Source: Symbiodinium kawagutii
Lineage: Eukaryota; Sar; Dinophyceae; Suessiales; Symbiodiniaceae
Length of the DNA stretch: 64,000 nucleotides
Assembly (NCBI GenBank): GCA_009767595.1
Contig: VSDK01013039.1
Location: 537,964-601,963 of the forward strand
Direction: 5' to 3'
Made by a program: the position numbers and the translations under genes. Shown in pieces: positions 51,717 to 62,400 of the stretch. The stretch's first letter is position 1. Each line of letters starts with the position of its first letter. A model generated the notes under the pieces. That model had not been told where the DNA came from, did not search any database, and worked only from the letters and a program-made list of their open reading frames with translations.

Positions 51717-54700
51717 CTGTGAGGCAAGAAACGTGACGTCTGCTGACAGCTCTCCCAGATGACGCAAATTAGAACAGCATGAGGTGCTTTAAAACAAAGG
51801 AGGAAAAGAACCCGCAATGAATCCTCAACTTGTTATGATAACCCGTGTTAGGCAATGGGAAAATAAGGAAAAACAAGCATCAACATGATGGCAAAGGAGG
51901 AAAAAAGAAACATGGAGTACTGAAAGATGCATCATCGTCCAATGATTTCAAGTTGCTTGCATAGCGTTTCTTCATGGATGTGCACTCCTGTAGGTTGTCA
52001 GCAAACTTTGCCACTTCTTCAGTGGTCAAATCTGTAACACTGCTGAAAACAACACAGCAAAGGCGGTGTCCGCAGAACGGTTATAAAAGTTCATGTTGCT
52101 GCTCTTGTTCTTCTTAATTACTCTTTATATTCACAGGGTTGGTTGATTCAGCAAACCCCTGTTTCAACCACCAAGCTATCAGCTGTTTTCCACGTCGATT
52201 TTGTCATGAAACAATTCAATTCCATATTGCAAGGGATAATCCGAATGAGCCAATTAATAAAATAATATGGTGAATCTCCACAGCTGAAATAGCTGAATCT
52301 TACATCACTGGGGTAAACTCCTCATGTTGCACGATGAACATCCCGCTGTCCTTGTCTTCCAGGCCATGCACGGGTACTTTTCGATGCCTTGGAACAAGTA
52401 GTTCCACTGTGGAGAAGGGGTGGCTTGGCTTCATGGCATAAACAAGAACGTCCTTGTGAAAGATATGAGCCAACAACAGCAACGACCTCACCAAAATGGT
52501 TAATATCAATGTCTGTCAGCTGGCAAACCTCATCAAACAGCAGCATGACATTTTGAATGATTCTGGCCCACTATTGACAATAACCTCAACATTGAAATCT
52601 ATTGAATTTCGAATCAGTGTTCAATGCTGTTCACTAATCGATTCTGGCTCACCATTCTGAATCATTACTACAGAGTCTATTAGTGAATATGTAGTCATTT
52701 TTGATCACTGCCAACCAATCTACACCCATCCAATCGAAAGGTGCCACCCCTCTGCAACCCAACAGTGAAACGCAATGAGCCCCCTCAACCTGCTACGTTC
52801 TGAGATAACTGGTTGGTGGTTGAACGACCCCTCTGAAAAGTGTGCCCAAGTCAACCAACCATCCCAAATATTGGGCTGCAACATGGGAAAATATAAAATC
52901 CTAAAAGCTTGGACTTTGACTGCACGGCAGTCCGTGAGCGCGGCTTGCCCGCAAATAATCTTTGAAACCACCAACCAAAAAAACTTCGTATCTTGGGATG
53001 TTTTCCAGAGTCAGCAGCACTCGCAATTGCAGGACATGATTTGGATGCGATACAGGCACTGCATCATGATGAACAGTTGGTAGTTTGAACGCCCAGCCAC
53101 CATAATGCAAGAATGAGTTCAACGAGCAGTGCAAGGGTGGAAACTGCTCGTACGCGACTTGAACAAACCAAGCTGTGAGTGGCTTCTCCAAGCCATTATC
53201 TACTTATATTGAACTCTTACTTGCTCATAACCAATCAATATTTCAAGCCATTCAGCCTTGTTACACTGAACGCTGCCATCGCCACTAACCGATAGCTATG
53301 CAAGTAAGGTTTTTCAAGATGTTGATGAATAATGATAAGTATCAGAATATCTGATCAGAATGAATTGCTACCAACCCCTATAGTATAGATTGTCATGCGC
53401 ATTACAGCCGATTTATCAGCACATTGTTGATTCTGCCAAACTATCATACAGATTGCTAGTTTATCCATCTACATCATCAACTAATCAATCCTACCAACTT
53501 GCTTCGTTGATTCTACCCGAACGATCAAATGAGGGTACATCATCCACAAAAAAATGTGATCAGGATCAAACAAAAATGCCATCAAAAATGATAATAATGA
53601 TACATGATCCCAAACTCCAGTTGCTTCCCACCTCCCAAGGCCACCTCCCAACCACCTCCCAAGGCCACCTCCCAACCACGCCCCCTCCACCATCCCAGCC
53701 ACGGCGTCTTCTCGGAAGGCCGCATCTGCAGGGCGAGCTCCGCGGCCGAGGCAGGCAGGTTGTCCAGGCTGCTGGCGTCGACCTGGTGGATGAGATCGTG
53801 GATCCATGGGGTTAGCCATGATGGATGGTGAGATATTGAGATGGATGGATGAGATGGTTAGATGGTGATGATGAGATGATGGTTGGATGATGGATAGATG
53901 ATAGTTAGATGATGGTATCGATGGTTAGATTGATAGAGGGTGGTTTCTCAAAATAGGGAACCTCCGCAGTCGTGGTTGGTTTAATATTCAAGTTTGAGAA
54001 ACCACCAGATGGTATGACGGTGCTGTTTGGATGGTTTGATCAAGAATTGCTAACGGCAAATTCATTGAACCACCTCTCCCTGAATATTTGATGGTGAAAC
54101 ACCAGCAGCCGGCAACCTTGGGGTGGTTCATTAGTCCTAATCCAACAATATATGATGGTTGCACAATGGTTACATGGTTGACTGTGGCCACAAAACCAAT
54201 ACCAGTCTAACTATTGTTGCTATGATCACAAACCAAATATGGCAGTGGCATCACCCACTATAATCAAATTAGATGTGAAGCCATGCCAGGAGGCAATATG
54301 ACACTGTCAACATCATGACCAGCCCTGATGTGATGTTAATACCCACGATGGGCTTAATAGTGATTAGGTTGTGTTAATCAGTTTCACTGAATAGCTAATC
54401 ATCGTAAAATAATGGTCTAAGGATGGATAATTATGACAGCCATCGTTATCAGCCATAGAATAGTAAACGATGGTCAATAAGCAATTCAGAATCGCACAAA
54501 TAATGGCTCGTTATTAGCCATTAAGCAGCTTGTTAAACCACTGGTTGGTTGGTTGTTGTTCCATGCTTTCACTGATAAAACATTTATGTTTTTGAATGAT
54601 AAAACAAAGTTTCGACCAGCATGTTCAAAACATGGCCTTTCACTTCCACCTTAAGGATTCGACCACAGCGATGCGGCAGCGGCCTCGAGGGCAGGCTCTC

Positions 54701-57700
54701 GCTGCGGTATGACGTTGTGCAAGGGACCAGTGCCAGCTACAGGATCACCGGCGATGGGAGCAACTGCAGCAGGGCTTCACGTGTGGGTGGCCATGGTGGC
54801 AGGATGATTGGTGGCCATCTGGGGATCACATCTTTGGTGAACGAGCCATGGCCATGCTTGCGAACTAGTGGTTTTAGTCAAGATACTCCGTGGACCTCCG
54901 TGGTACTACTTCGGTATGTGACTGCCAAAACCAATGGTCTCCTGTAAAATGGTCATTTTTTGGTGGGGCCCAGGCTGGGTACCCCATGGCTTGGCACATT
55001 TACAAATTGCTGCGTCATTTTTGGAGATCAAGCTGCACCACTTCGCCTGGGATCAGCTTCGAGGGCAGTAGTTCATCCTGGGTGGCTGACGCGGCCGCTG
55101 GCATCACCGAATCCAATGAGTCGCGGGTGCCAATACTCAGCTGATTCACTGATGAATGCTGGATGAATATGGCTGATTAATAGCTGGTGAATGGTTGAAG
55201 AACGCTTCACTTGTGATTGATTGCTGAACTGATGGCTGGTGGATTGGTGGCTTAAGAACTCGTTGACTGATTCTTTAGTGGTGGGGATGTGCTGGTTTCC
55301 CCGGATAATCTTTATGCTTCCAACTGGTTGAAAGCAACCATTGCTCCAGAATTCACGGTGCACAGGTGGTTAAATGATTGTGAATCAAAAAATGATAATG
55401 GTGAAGTATTGATTGATATTGATTGATTGTTGGTTTGGTTGGGGTTCGCTAATGGTTCAAGAATGGTTGATGAATGATACATTAATGGTTAGCTAAGTGT
55501 TCAGTAAGGGTTGTCCAACGATTATGCTTTGTTTTGCTAATTCCCAAATGATCATTAGCAAAGGTTGATACAGGGTAATCGCGGTTTTTCTGCCACTCCA
55601 AGAAAATTGGGCAAAACTTAGAGGCAACACCCCCAAGAATGACAGAAGCTATCAGATTTTTCACCAGCCACAGCAGTTCGACCTGGTTTATCATGGGCTC
55701 ATCACCTAGCAATGTGAGATCTACCACACGCCAGCCCCAACCATTCGCCTCAAGCACCACTGGTGCTTCACCATCAGTGATTCTACCATCCTTAAACCAT
55801 CGGATGCAACGACGAGGGATCATCAACTCAGTTGAAATCCGAAATGGTCGCCCTATAAACTTGTGAACCGCTGGCAGGAAACCGTTGGTGATCCTACCGC
55901 CAGGTTAATCAGGATAAAACATCTGGTTAATCAATGGTTAACGGCTATGAGCCATTGCAAACATTAGCGACTGAATATCCGCCACTGAATGCTAATGGCT
56001 CATGCTGAATATCATTAGTCACTGAATATCATTGGCCATTGGTGATCCTACTGCCACTGATGGTTAATTTCAATTCCCTTTTAGAATGTTTGACAAACCG
56101 AATGATCATTAGTCAGCACTGACCTGCGTATACGTGATGGTTCCTTTAGAAAGGGGTACCCAAAGATCATCCAAAATTAACCGTGTTGTAATAATAAACC
56201 AAACATAACTTCCAGGTGCTTCATTTTTTTGTTATACCCTTTATTGGTTGGTGCATTTGACCCATAGCCATATAGTAGTTGTTTAACCATTGTTCTTGTT
56301 GATTATCCCCTATCATTGGCCATGATTGGTGGTAATAACCCCGTTAAAACCCTAGTTAATCACTATGAACTATGGTTAACCATAAAAAAATCCACTATTA
56401 TTATCCACTAACCACAGAAAGTCCACCATTATATGCCATTGATGAAGCCCCTAGTTCATAGGGATTCTACCATTGAGTCCACCATTATATACCATTATCA
56501 ACCATGATCAACCACCATAGCCATGTGAAGCATTGGTGATTCTACCATCCCCGGCTGCGGCAGTATCCGGGCACGCCTTCACCTTCGGTGGTGGTCCGGT
56601 CGCACCCAGCGCGGCGGTCCAAAGCAACGAGGGCAGTGCATTGTGCGCGTCCTGATCCAGGTGGAAGTGAAGGTTGTATCCTGGAAATGGTGGTTATCAT
56701 GGTGGTTTCTGTTGGAAATGATGATGATCATAGTGGTTTCTATGGATTCTTACTCGTTAAGAGTGGTGGTGGTTCAATACATTATGGTGGTTGATGATGG
56801 TTCATTAATCAGGATTTGTCATAACCGCCATCACTAGTCCATTGAATGATGAATCCATGGTGGACAAAGGGCGGTGCTGAAGGACAAAGGGGGTGGTGCT
56901 GAAGGACTAAGGGTGGGTGGCTATCATGGTGAAAGTGAAGGTTGTATCCCGGAAACGGTGGTGATCATGGTGGTTTATATGGATCTTTACTGGTTAAGAG
57001 TGGTAGACATGATGGTTGTTGATGATGGACTAGAGGCGGTGAATGGTGGTGATCATGGTGCTCAACATTATTGATCATTAGTGGTTTATAGTGATTGATA
57101 ATTGGTTAATCACCAACATCCCAGAAATGGTATCGACCAGAAACGCTTATGATTTTCAGCTAAATTACCGATCATTTTCCCATCAGCCCAGTGCTAACGG
57201 TGGCTACTAATAATAGTTGGTTGTCACTTACACTTGCTGACCATCATCAACCATCACAATTATGCATCATAGATTAATCATTATTAAACCATTGTCAATC
57301 ATTTACTAACGATCACTAACCATTATCAATCATCATTAACCATCGTTATTGATTAACCATCATTACCTTATAAATCATCATGAACCACTACTAACCATGG
57401 TAAATCATTTGCTATAGATGACTAACCATCACTAACCACCAGAAACGGACTCATCCGTCCTTGGTCCCAGGGAATTGCACGACATCATGATGGCCAATCT
57501 TCAGGTCGATGCGTCCGAAATCGCTCAAGGACAGCAGCATGCAGTAGGGCTTCTCCCGGGCAAGCACTTTCAACTCCTCACCGCGGCCCCCTAACGTCAT
57601 AGGTTGGTTAATTAAATAATATGCCCTACCCGCCTTCCAGTTAACACTGTAGTAGGTAACCAACCCCAAACAACAGCGGTAGAAACCAGAAGCTTACTTA

Positions 57701-59248
57701 CTATAGAGCTAACTGGAAGGGTGGGGCAGGGTGCAATTTAAGTATGCGTAGATTTACCATAACTAGTGGCTGCCTTAATTGTAACTAGGAGCCCCACTCT
57801 GTAAGCGGGGGCACCTGATGAGCAGATCTTCATGGCAAACCATGCCCAACACCTGGTTAGATGTTTTTAAATTGGGGCAATGCTCTTGGGAACTTGCTGA
57901 TCGATGCCGAACATGTGGAATGCATGCCTATGTCGATCCTTGTTCCAAAAAGGAACAGTGGTACTTACACAGCACAACAACGGATCAAAACCACTGCTCA
58001 TTTTGCAATATGCTTCTGCACCATTGGAATACCAAAAATGAGCCATGTGTTACGATTTCATCTGGAAACACGTCAGGAGTTGTGCAGTGGAAAAGCAACG
58101 AGTTTGGGCGGAGGGTAAATGGGAATGGCAAAAAACAGCCACCAACAACATGATATTGCAACGATTATTCGCCCAAAAATACACAAGGATATGATCATCA
58201 GAATAAGAAGGACAGATCCAATCATCCAATCAGAAGCCTTTTTGGGGGATCTGAGCTCTGCAGCTCCTTCACCAACAAATCCTGCACAGCGACTCGATGA
58301 CCACGGCTCTCTTGGCAGATCATAGCACGTGAAATCCTCACGCACGTGCAGGACAGCGTCACAAAATGCACCGTCCCCACGGGTGACGGGTGACCACCCT
58401 TGTGACCAGCTGGTGACTCAAGGGCTTCATCGTCCACCCAGGCAATGCAAAGCTCAGATTCGCTGGAACGAAACTGCAGGAGGATGGCGAAGTGAACACC
58501 TGCTGCCGTCGTTGATTCACAGGGGGCGAAGCCGGTGTCATTGATGATTTGATGAGGAACAGTTTCATGTGGGACTGGAGTTCATGCCTTATGACAATGG
58601 ATAAGGAAGAAGGGGGATTGAATGGGGATGATTCATATGGGGAGTCTTGCCTTGAAACACGGGGACAACACATCCCGACCACCACAACCACCCCAACCAC
58701 CTGACCCACCCATCCCCCTTCGCCTCTAGCTTCACCATACCGAAACTGCTGTCCCTTGGCACGGCTCAGCCGGAAGGCCTCCACATGTTGGCCATAGCCA
58801 CAGGCATTCACCGCTTTCAGCAGCATGCCCCGGTGGCGCCGTTGAGCCTCTGGGGACCTCAGCAGATCTTCGGCCTTGCAGTCCAACTGTTGGTCCAGCT
58901 GCGGCCTCTCGGTGAGTTTGGTGAGATACAAATCCAGCTGCTGCACCGCCACGGAGTCCAAGTTGAAGGCCCTTGCCAAGAAGAGCGCGGCACGCGCCAG
59001 AGATGCGCTGGGTCGAAGTGAGTCGTGGGAACAGTTGGGCATCAACAGCACTTGAGCCTCGCCAGCGTAGCTGCTGCGTAAGTCTCTGGCAGCTTCCTTG
59101 GGAACCAACTGATCTTCCGTACCATGCAGGAAGAAACCCGGGATGAAACACGACTTCGCCACTTCCACAGGTTTCAACGGGGAGCCCGAGAGCATGTCGC
59201 AGAAGTGAGACAGTGGAGACAACACGGGCGCCAATGCGGTCAGATCAC
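51623..59248 (-). CDS. gene A1: alpha/beta hydrolase-containing gene, 11 exons visible
   Basis: Exons 58736-59248, 58227-58499, 57456-57590, 56550-56651, 55572-55852, 55042-55140, 54650-54736, 53695-53782, 52985-53172, 52304-52452 and 51623-51716 keep one reading frame of about 670 codons. Only the first has a recognisable domain. The rest contains two hydrophobic segments (55.6 and 51.7 kb), so the product may be membrane attached. Four of the eleven introns would start with GA. The 5' end lies beyond the LINE or off the window, and the 3' end may be gene A2. Confidence 0.55.
52304..52452 (-). CDS. gene A1 exon DVLVYAMKPSHPFSTVELL..
   Basis: Acceptor TCACAAG|GACGTT, good donor GTGAT|GTAAGA. 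49 codons: DVLVYAMKPSHPFSTVELL then VPRHRKVPVHGLEDKDSG and HEEFTPV. Not recognised. Confidence 0.7.
52811..52976. mobile_element. M3 inverted-repeat element with GC-rich insert
   Basis: GGTTGGTGGTTGAACGACCCC at the left, TTTGAAACCACCAACC at the right. Between them AAAGTGTGCCCAAGTCAACCAACC and an additional GC-rich stretch (CACGGCAGTCCGTGAGCGCG) not found in the other copy. It ends 9 bp from an exon. Confidence 0.75.
52985..53172 (-). CDS. gene A1 exon WFVQVAYEQFPPLHCSLNS..
   Basis: Acceptor CTCACAG|CTTGGT. It reads WFVQVAYEQFPPLHCSLNS, then GGWAFKLPTVHHDAVPVS and VLLTLENIPRYE, 62 codons. The donor is taken as TACGAA|GTTTTT, weak, and the bases after it are the edge of the M3 element. Confidence 0.55.
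53695..53782 (-). CDS. gene A1 exon VDASSLDNLPASAAELALQ..
   Basis: Acceptor TCCACCAG|GTCGAC. The inferred GA donor is GCTGG|GATGGT. 29 codons: VDASSLDNLPASAAELALQM then RPSEKTPWL. The frame extends upstream (PWIHDLIHQ). Confidence 0.6.
53938..54006. mobile_element. short M2 copy (69 bp)
   Basis: GGTGGTTTCTCAAAATAGGG and AAGTTTGAGAAACCACC with a shortened core. Confidence 0.8.
54650..54736 (-). CDS. gene A1 exon LALVPCTTSYRSESLPSRP..
   Basis: Acceptor CCTGTAG|CTGGCA, donor CTTAAG|GTGGAA, exactly 29 codons, phase 0 on both sides. A second frame (VAGTGPLHNVIPQREPALE) is open too. Confidence 0.5.
55042..55140 (-). CDS. gene A1 exon LSIGTRDSLDSVMPAAASA..
   Basis: Acceptor GAATCAG|CTGAGT, donor GGCGAA|GTGGTG, exactly 33 codons. 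It ends LLPSKLIPGE. LIPGEVVQL would follow if the donor were later. Confidence 0.6.
55572..55852 (-). CDS. gene A1 exon RPFRISTELMIPRRCIRWF..
   Basis: Acceptor TTATAG|GGCGAC, donor TACCCT|GTATCA. 93 codons, among the longest host exons: RPFRISTELMIPRRCIRWF, then EAPVVLEANGWGWRVVDLTL and a hydrophobic LVKNLIASVILGGVASKF. Not recognised. Confidence 0.7.
56146..56269. repeat. partial M2 followed by M1 right end
   Basis: GATGGTTCCTTTAGAAAGGGGTACCC and TAATAATAAACCAAACATAAC are M2 parts. ATTTGACCCATAGCC at 56255-56269 is an M1 terminus. A segment at 56307-56375 (CCCCTATCATTGGCC, TGGTGGTAATAACCCC) recurs at 35718-35785. Confidence 0.6.
56550..56651 (-). CDS. gene A1 exon RAQCTALVALDRRAGCDRT..
   Basis: Acceptor GATCAG|GACGCG. 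The inferred GA donor is AGCCGGG|GATGGT (GT at CGGGGATG|GTAGAA is the alternative). It reads RAQCTALVALDRRAGCDR, then GEGVPGYCRSR. A second frame (DAHNALPSLLWTAALGA) is open. The chosen one fits the phase. Confidence 0.55.
56690..57075. repeat. imperfect duplication of a segment of about 130 bp (GTGAAGGTTGTATCC(T/C)GGAAA)
   Basis: GTGAAGGTTGTATCCTGGAAATGGTGG (56666) and GTGAAGGTTGTATCCCGGAAACGGTGG (56935) are each followed by ATGGTGGTTT.T and TGGAT(T/C)(T/C)TTACT(C/G)GTTAAGAGTGGT. An additional AAGGGYGGTGCTGAAGGAC repeat lies at 56866-56915. Confidence 0.85.
57456..57590 (-). CDS. gene A1 exon GRGEELKVLAREKPYCMLL..
   Basis: Acceptor GACGTTAG|GGGGCC. 44 codons: GRGEELKVLAREKPYCMLL, then SDFGRIDLKIGHHDVVQF. 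The end is either a GA donor GGACG|GATGAG or, in the same frame, TGA four bases on. In the second case a hydrolase gene would end here and the exons below would be another gene. Confidence 0.65.
58227..58499 (-). CDS. gene A1 exon VHFAILLQFRSSESELCIA..
   Basis: Acceptor GCAGCAG|GTGTTC. The inferred GA donor is GATTG|GATGAT. 90 codons without stop: VHFAILLQFRSSESELCIAW, then VDDEALESPAGHKGG and VAVQDLLVKELQSSDPPKR. It joins the hydrolase exon as RYG-VHFAI. Confidence 0.65.
58736..59248 (-). CDS. gene A1 exon: C-terminal half of an alpha/beta hydrolase
   Basis: Acceptor GACTCAG|GTGATC, donor GTATG|GTGAAG, 513 nt. It contains FFLHGTEDQLVPKEAARDL, then LMPNCSHDSLRP. This is the late part of a serine alpha/beta hydrolase fold, with the catalytic Asp in GTEDQLVP and His in SHDSLRP, in the pattern (F.(H/A)G.(E/D)D..(V/I).P ... 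HnS.RP) seen in S33/ABHD-like enzymes. The nucleophile (GxSxG) must lie in exons upstream of the window or hidden by the LINE. After the fold comes a Leu/Gln-rich helical tail (LDLYLTKLTERPQLDQ). Substrate unknown. Confidence 0.75.
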
Positions 59249-59319
59249 CTGAGTCTCGCAGACTATTAGTTGTTAGCACAACAAGTCAAGCAACAAAAGC
59301 ACAAGGACAAGATCACGGA

Positions 59320-59434
59320 CACCACCACCACCACAACCACCACCACCACCAACTTCAACTTCAACTTCAACTTCAACTTCAACTTCAACTTCAACAACAA
59401 CAACAGCAACAACAACAACAACAACAACAACAAC
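59320..59434 (-). repeat. (GGT)n(TTGAAG)n(TTG)n microsatellite at the LINE 3' end
   Basis: On the plus strand: (ACC)n 59320-59352, (CTTCAA)n 59353-59393, (CAA)n 59394-59434. On the minus strand it follows the LINE stop codon by about 50 nt, as a 3' tail would. The open frames through it are artefacts. Confidence 0.85.
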
Positions 59435-59484
59435 CCATTCCCTCGCGCAAAGCAAATCACTTGTGCGGCTCAAGCATGAATTAT

Positions 59485-62400
59485 CTACCGTTGTTGGTAG
59501 TCTGGCAGCCACGATGACGCACTGTGCACAGCGCCAACGGTGCTAGCGGCCAGCATCCATTCCCGTGCCTTTCCGGTTGGGACAGGACAAAAGCTGGCTC
59601 CTTCACGGGCATGGCGTTTTGCCAAGCCACGTGACAGCGCCAAGCTCATACTGAGCGAGAGCTTGGCAGGGTATTCTTTAGCACTCGAGGTTGCAAATTG
59701 CCCATCAGCTTGGAGCCCTTTCAGGGCGATGGCAGGGCGAACTCGAGTGGGATCGACTCCAAAGGTCAGGTCCATAGCCGTGTCCTCCACAGGGCCAAGA
59801 CCAAGAGACCGCAGCGTAGTGGGTTTGACGCCTTTGCCACCGTAGCGCCACTGCTCCACATAGTGCCGGGCAGCGTCCCACATGGCCATCAGCCAAACCT
59901 GGTGGGTCTCAGTGCGCCAAACAGACGCCCTATCTGGTAGCGGAGCTTCTGCAGGATGCTCTTTCAACGATCCTCCCCCCTGAGCCACGACGGTCAATTC
60001 GATGGCCCATGTATGTAGCATGAGCTGCGATCCCATGCCAAGTTGGCGAAGTTCCCGCATGGTGAGGAACGGCAATCCCCATGGTCTCCCGGCAGACCGA
60101 AGCGGTCGAGGGCCACGTCGTTGTTGGGGTGCCAGGGCTAAGTGCCTAGCGGCGCTCCATGTTTCACATGGGGGCCCAGCAAGGCACCCTGCAAAGCAGC
60201 CGTGCTGCGCAAGGTGTAAGACCATCTGGTAGTTGGGACCTGCACTGAGGTCACCAAGGACTGAGTCAACTGCCGTGTCCAGGGACAAGACAAAGATCTG
60301 GTAGTCCGGGAAGAGCTCGGACAGGAAGTACTGCAGCCATTCATGACAATCGGCACGACGTCTGCGACCGCTAAATAGATGCAAAATCCAAAGCTCCGGG
60401 CCCTCTGGGCCCTGAATGACAGGAATCCCCTGCCGAGGCGGCAAGTGATCGACTGGCCGTACCAGCCTGTGGTCAGCCATGGCATCGACAATGAGTTCCC
60501 GAGGGCGAGAGACCGGGTTCCCCACGACATCAACCTGAGTGGCAGGAATGTACGCAGCATCAATCCTCCACAGCCATGCCAGGAGTTGATACGGGGGGAG
60601 AGTGTCCAACACATTCTCGAGCTCCTGGTAGAAAGTCGCAAAAAAGTGACCTTGGAGATGTCGAAAACGATGTGCATGACAGGACTCCCGAAACCACAAG
60701 GAAAGTGCCCAAGCATCAAGAGCAGGGGTTGCAAAGCCATCGGCAGCAACCTGAGCAACATGTAGCAAGTCGTCAACCAATGCCGGTGGTTCAACAACAG
60801 CAGGATTCACAGCACGAAGGTGCGCATCAACTGCATCGTGTACTGCTCGACGACAAGGTTCAGGTAGGGCAGGAGGTAGTCCAAGGCGATCCCATAGTCG
60901 ACGAACATGGGCACGTGCTTCATCAGGTGACTGGGGAAGAAGTGCAACATCAGGTTGCGGGCCTTCCACACACTGCAGGGGAACTCGTAGGTGTCCTTGA
61001 AGATGCGGGGGCATCCGAATCGACGCCGATGTCATGGGCAGGTAGGTCCATGCAATACGAGCATAGCAGCCCGATTCAAAGCGTCTCGAATAACGAAGAT
61101 GCTGTTGAAGTCTTTGACTGGTCCAATAATGTTGATGGCAGCCCAAACAAGTCGCATGCGGCATAAACTTCCGCTCATCTGATTGGCATTTGTGTGCCGT
61201 CCAAGCATGGGTGGCCAACTTGCGAGGATCACGCAAGGTTTCGCCACATCTGCGACAGGCAACCTGACAGGTGGATGATTCAGCTAGCTGCTGAACAGGG
61301 GCCAGTCGGATACCACTTTCAGTCATCTGAGTCTGGAGGCCAAGGTGTAGGTGTCGGACTTGATGTGCAACGTACTGTTGCTCGAGGTAGCGACGAAGGG
61401 CTCGACGCACTCTGGTGGGCCCATGTGGTGCTTCAACACGAAGCCACGCAAAGCACGTCTCCGGATCCCATTGCTCCCAATCAAGGGGAAGCCATCCATC
61501 AACCATTGTAGTGATCCATGCGAGAGCCTGTCGCAGCGCAGCAAACCAGGATCCATCTTCAGCTGTCTCACCCAACTGAACCAGGTGAAGCAGTTCCCAA
61601 GGTCCATGCTGAGCCAGCTGAAAGGCGTACAAGATGCGGAGTTTCGCCAGGCGAACGGCCAACGGAACCAACCGGTATTTGGCCTGCAGAGTCACATCAT
61701 CAACTTGATCATCTTGGTGATACGTGGCTTGTAGGATCACTCGCTGCCATCTCAGAATATGGGAATTGAGGGACGCAAAACCAGCTGGGGAGAGAAGGCA
61801 CCAGTTTCCAGCTCCATGGAGGAGGACTGGAACAATGAGCGATTCAAAAAGCTGAAGGCGTACTTCTGGGGCAAGACGTCTATTGCGAAGGATGGATTTC
61901 TGAATGATGTGAATTGAAGTGGTGGCCTTGGCAATGCGCGACCTCACTTCGATATCAATTTTCCCTGATTCAGCACAAAGCGTGCCCAGGTGCTGGTAGG
62001 CCGGGACGATGCGCAGCTTCTCTGAGAGCCCCTCAATGGACAAGAGAGCCCCTTCCTCAACGAAGCGTTGCTGGCGGCAATGTCCAGCATTAGCTCCCCG
62101 GTAGCGACAAGCCTCTGTTTTCCCGGCCTTGAAGTTCAGGGTGAGGCCACGAACAGCACAGGCTTGTGTCACCTTGGTGACAACCTGAGCCAAGGTTTGG
62201 TCCAAATCAACTGCCCTAAGAGCGGAGACCGGAATCGCCAAGTCATCAACCCAGGAGATCACATGGAAAGGGCAACGCAAACCGCGGGCTGCCTCCTCAA
62301 TCACAGGGATCTGGGCCAAGTCGGGTTCTAGGTCACGGATCAGTCGACTGATCATCGCATTAAAGGCTAGGTCGGCTAATGGACTTCCCGGACGACTACC

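Noticed and set aside
54650..55140. P-type ATPase reading of LIPGEVVQL ... SESLP
   Set aside because: The LVPGD(I/V)V and GES motifs are suggested, but the spacing is too short, key Asp residues are missing, and no DKTGT motif occurs in the chain.
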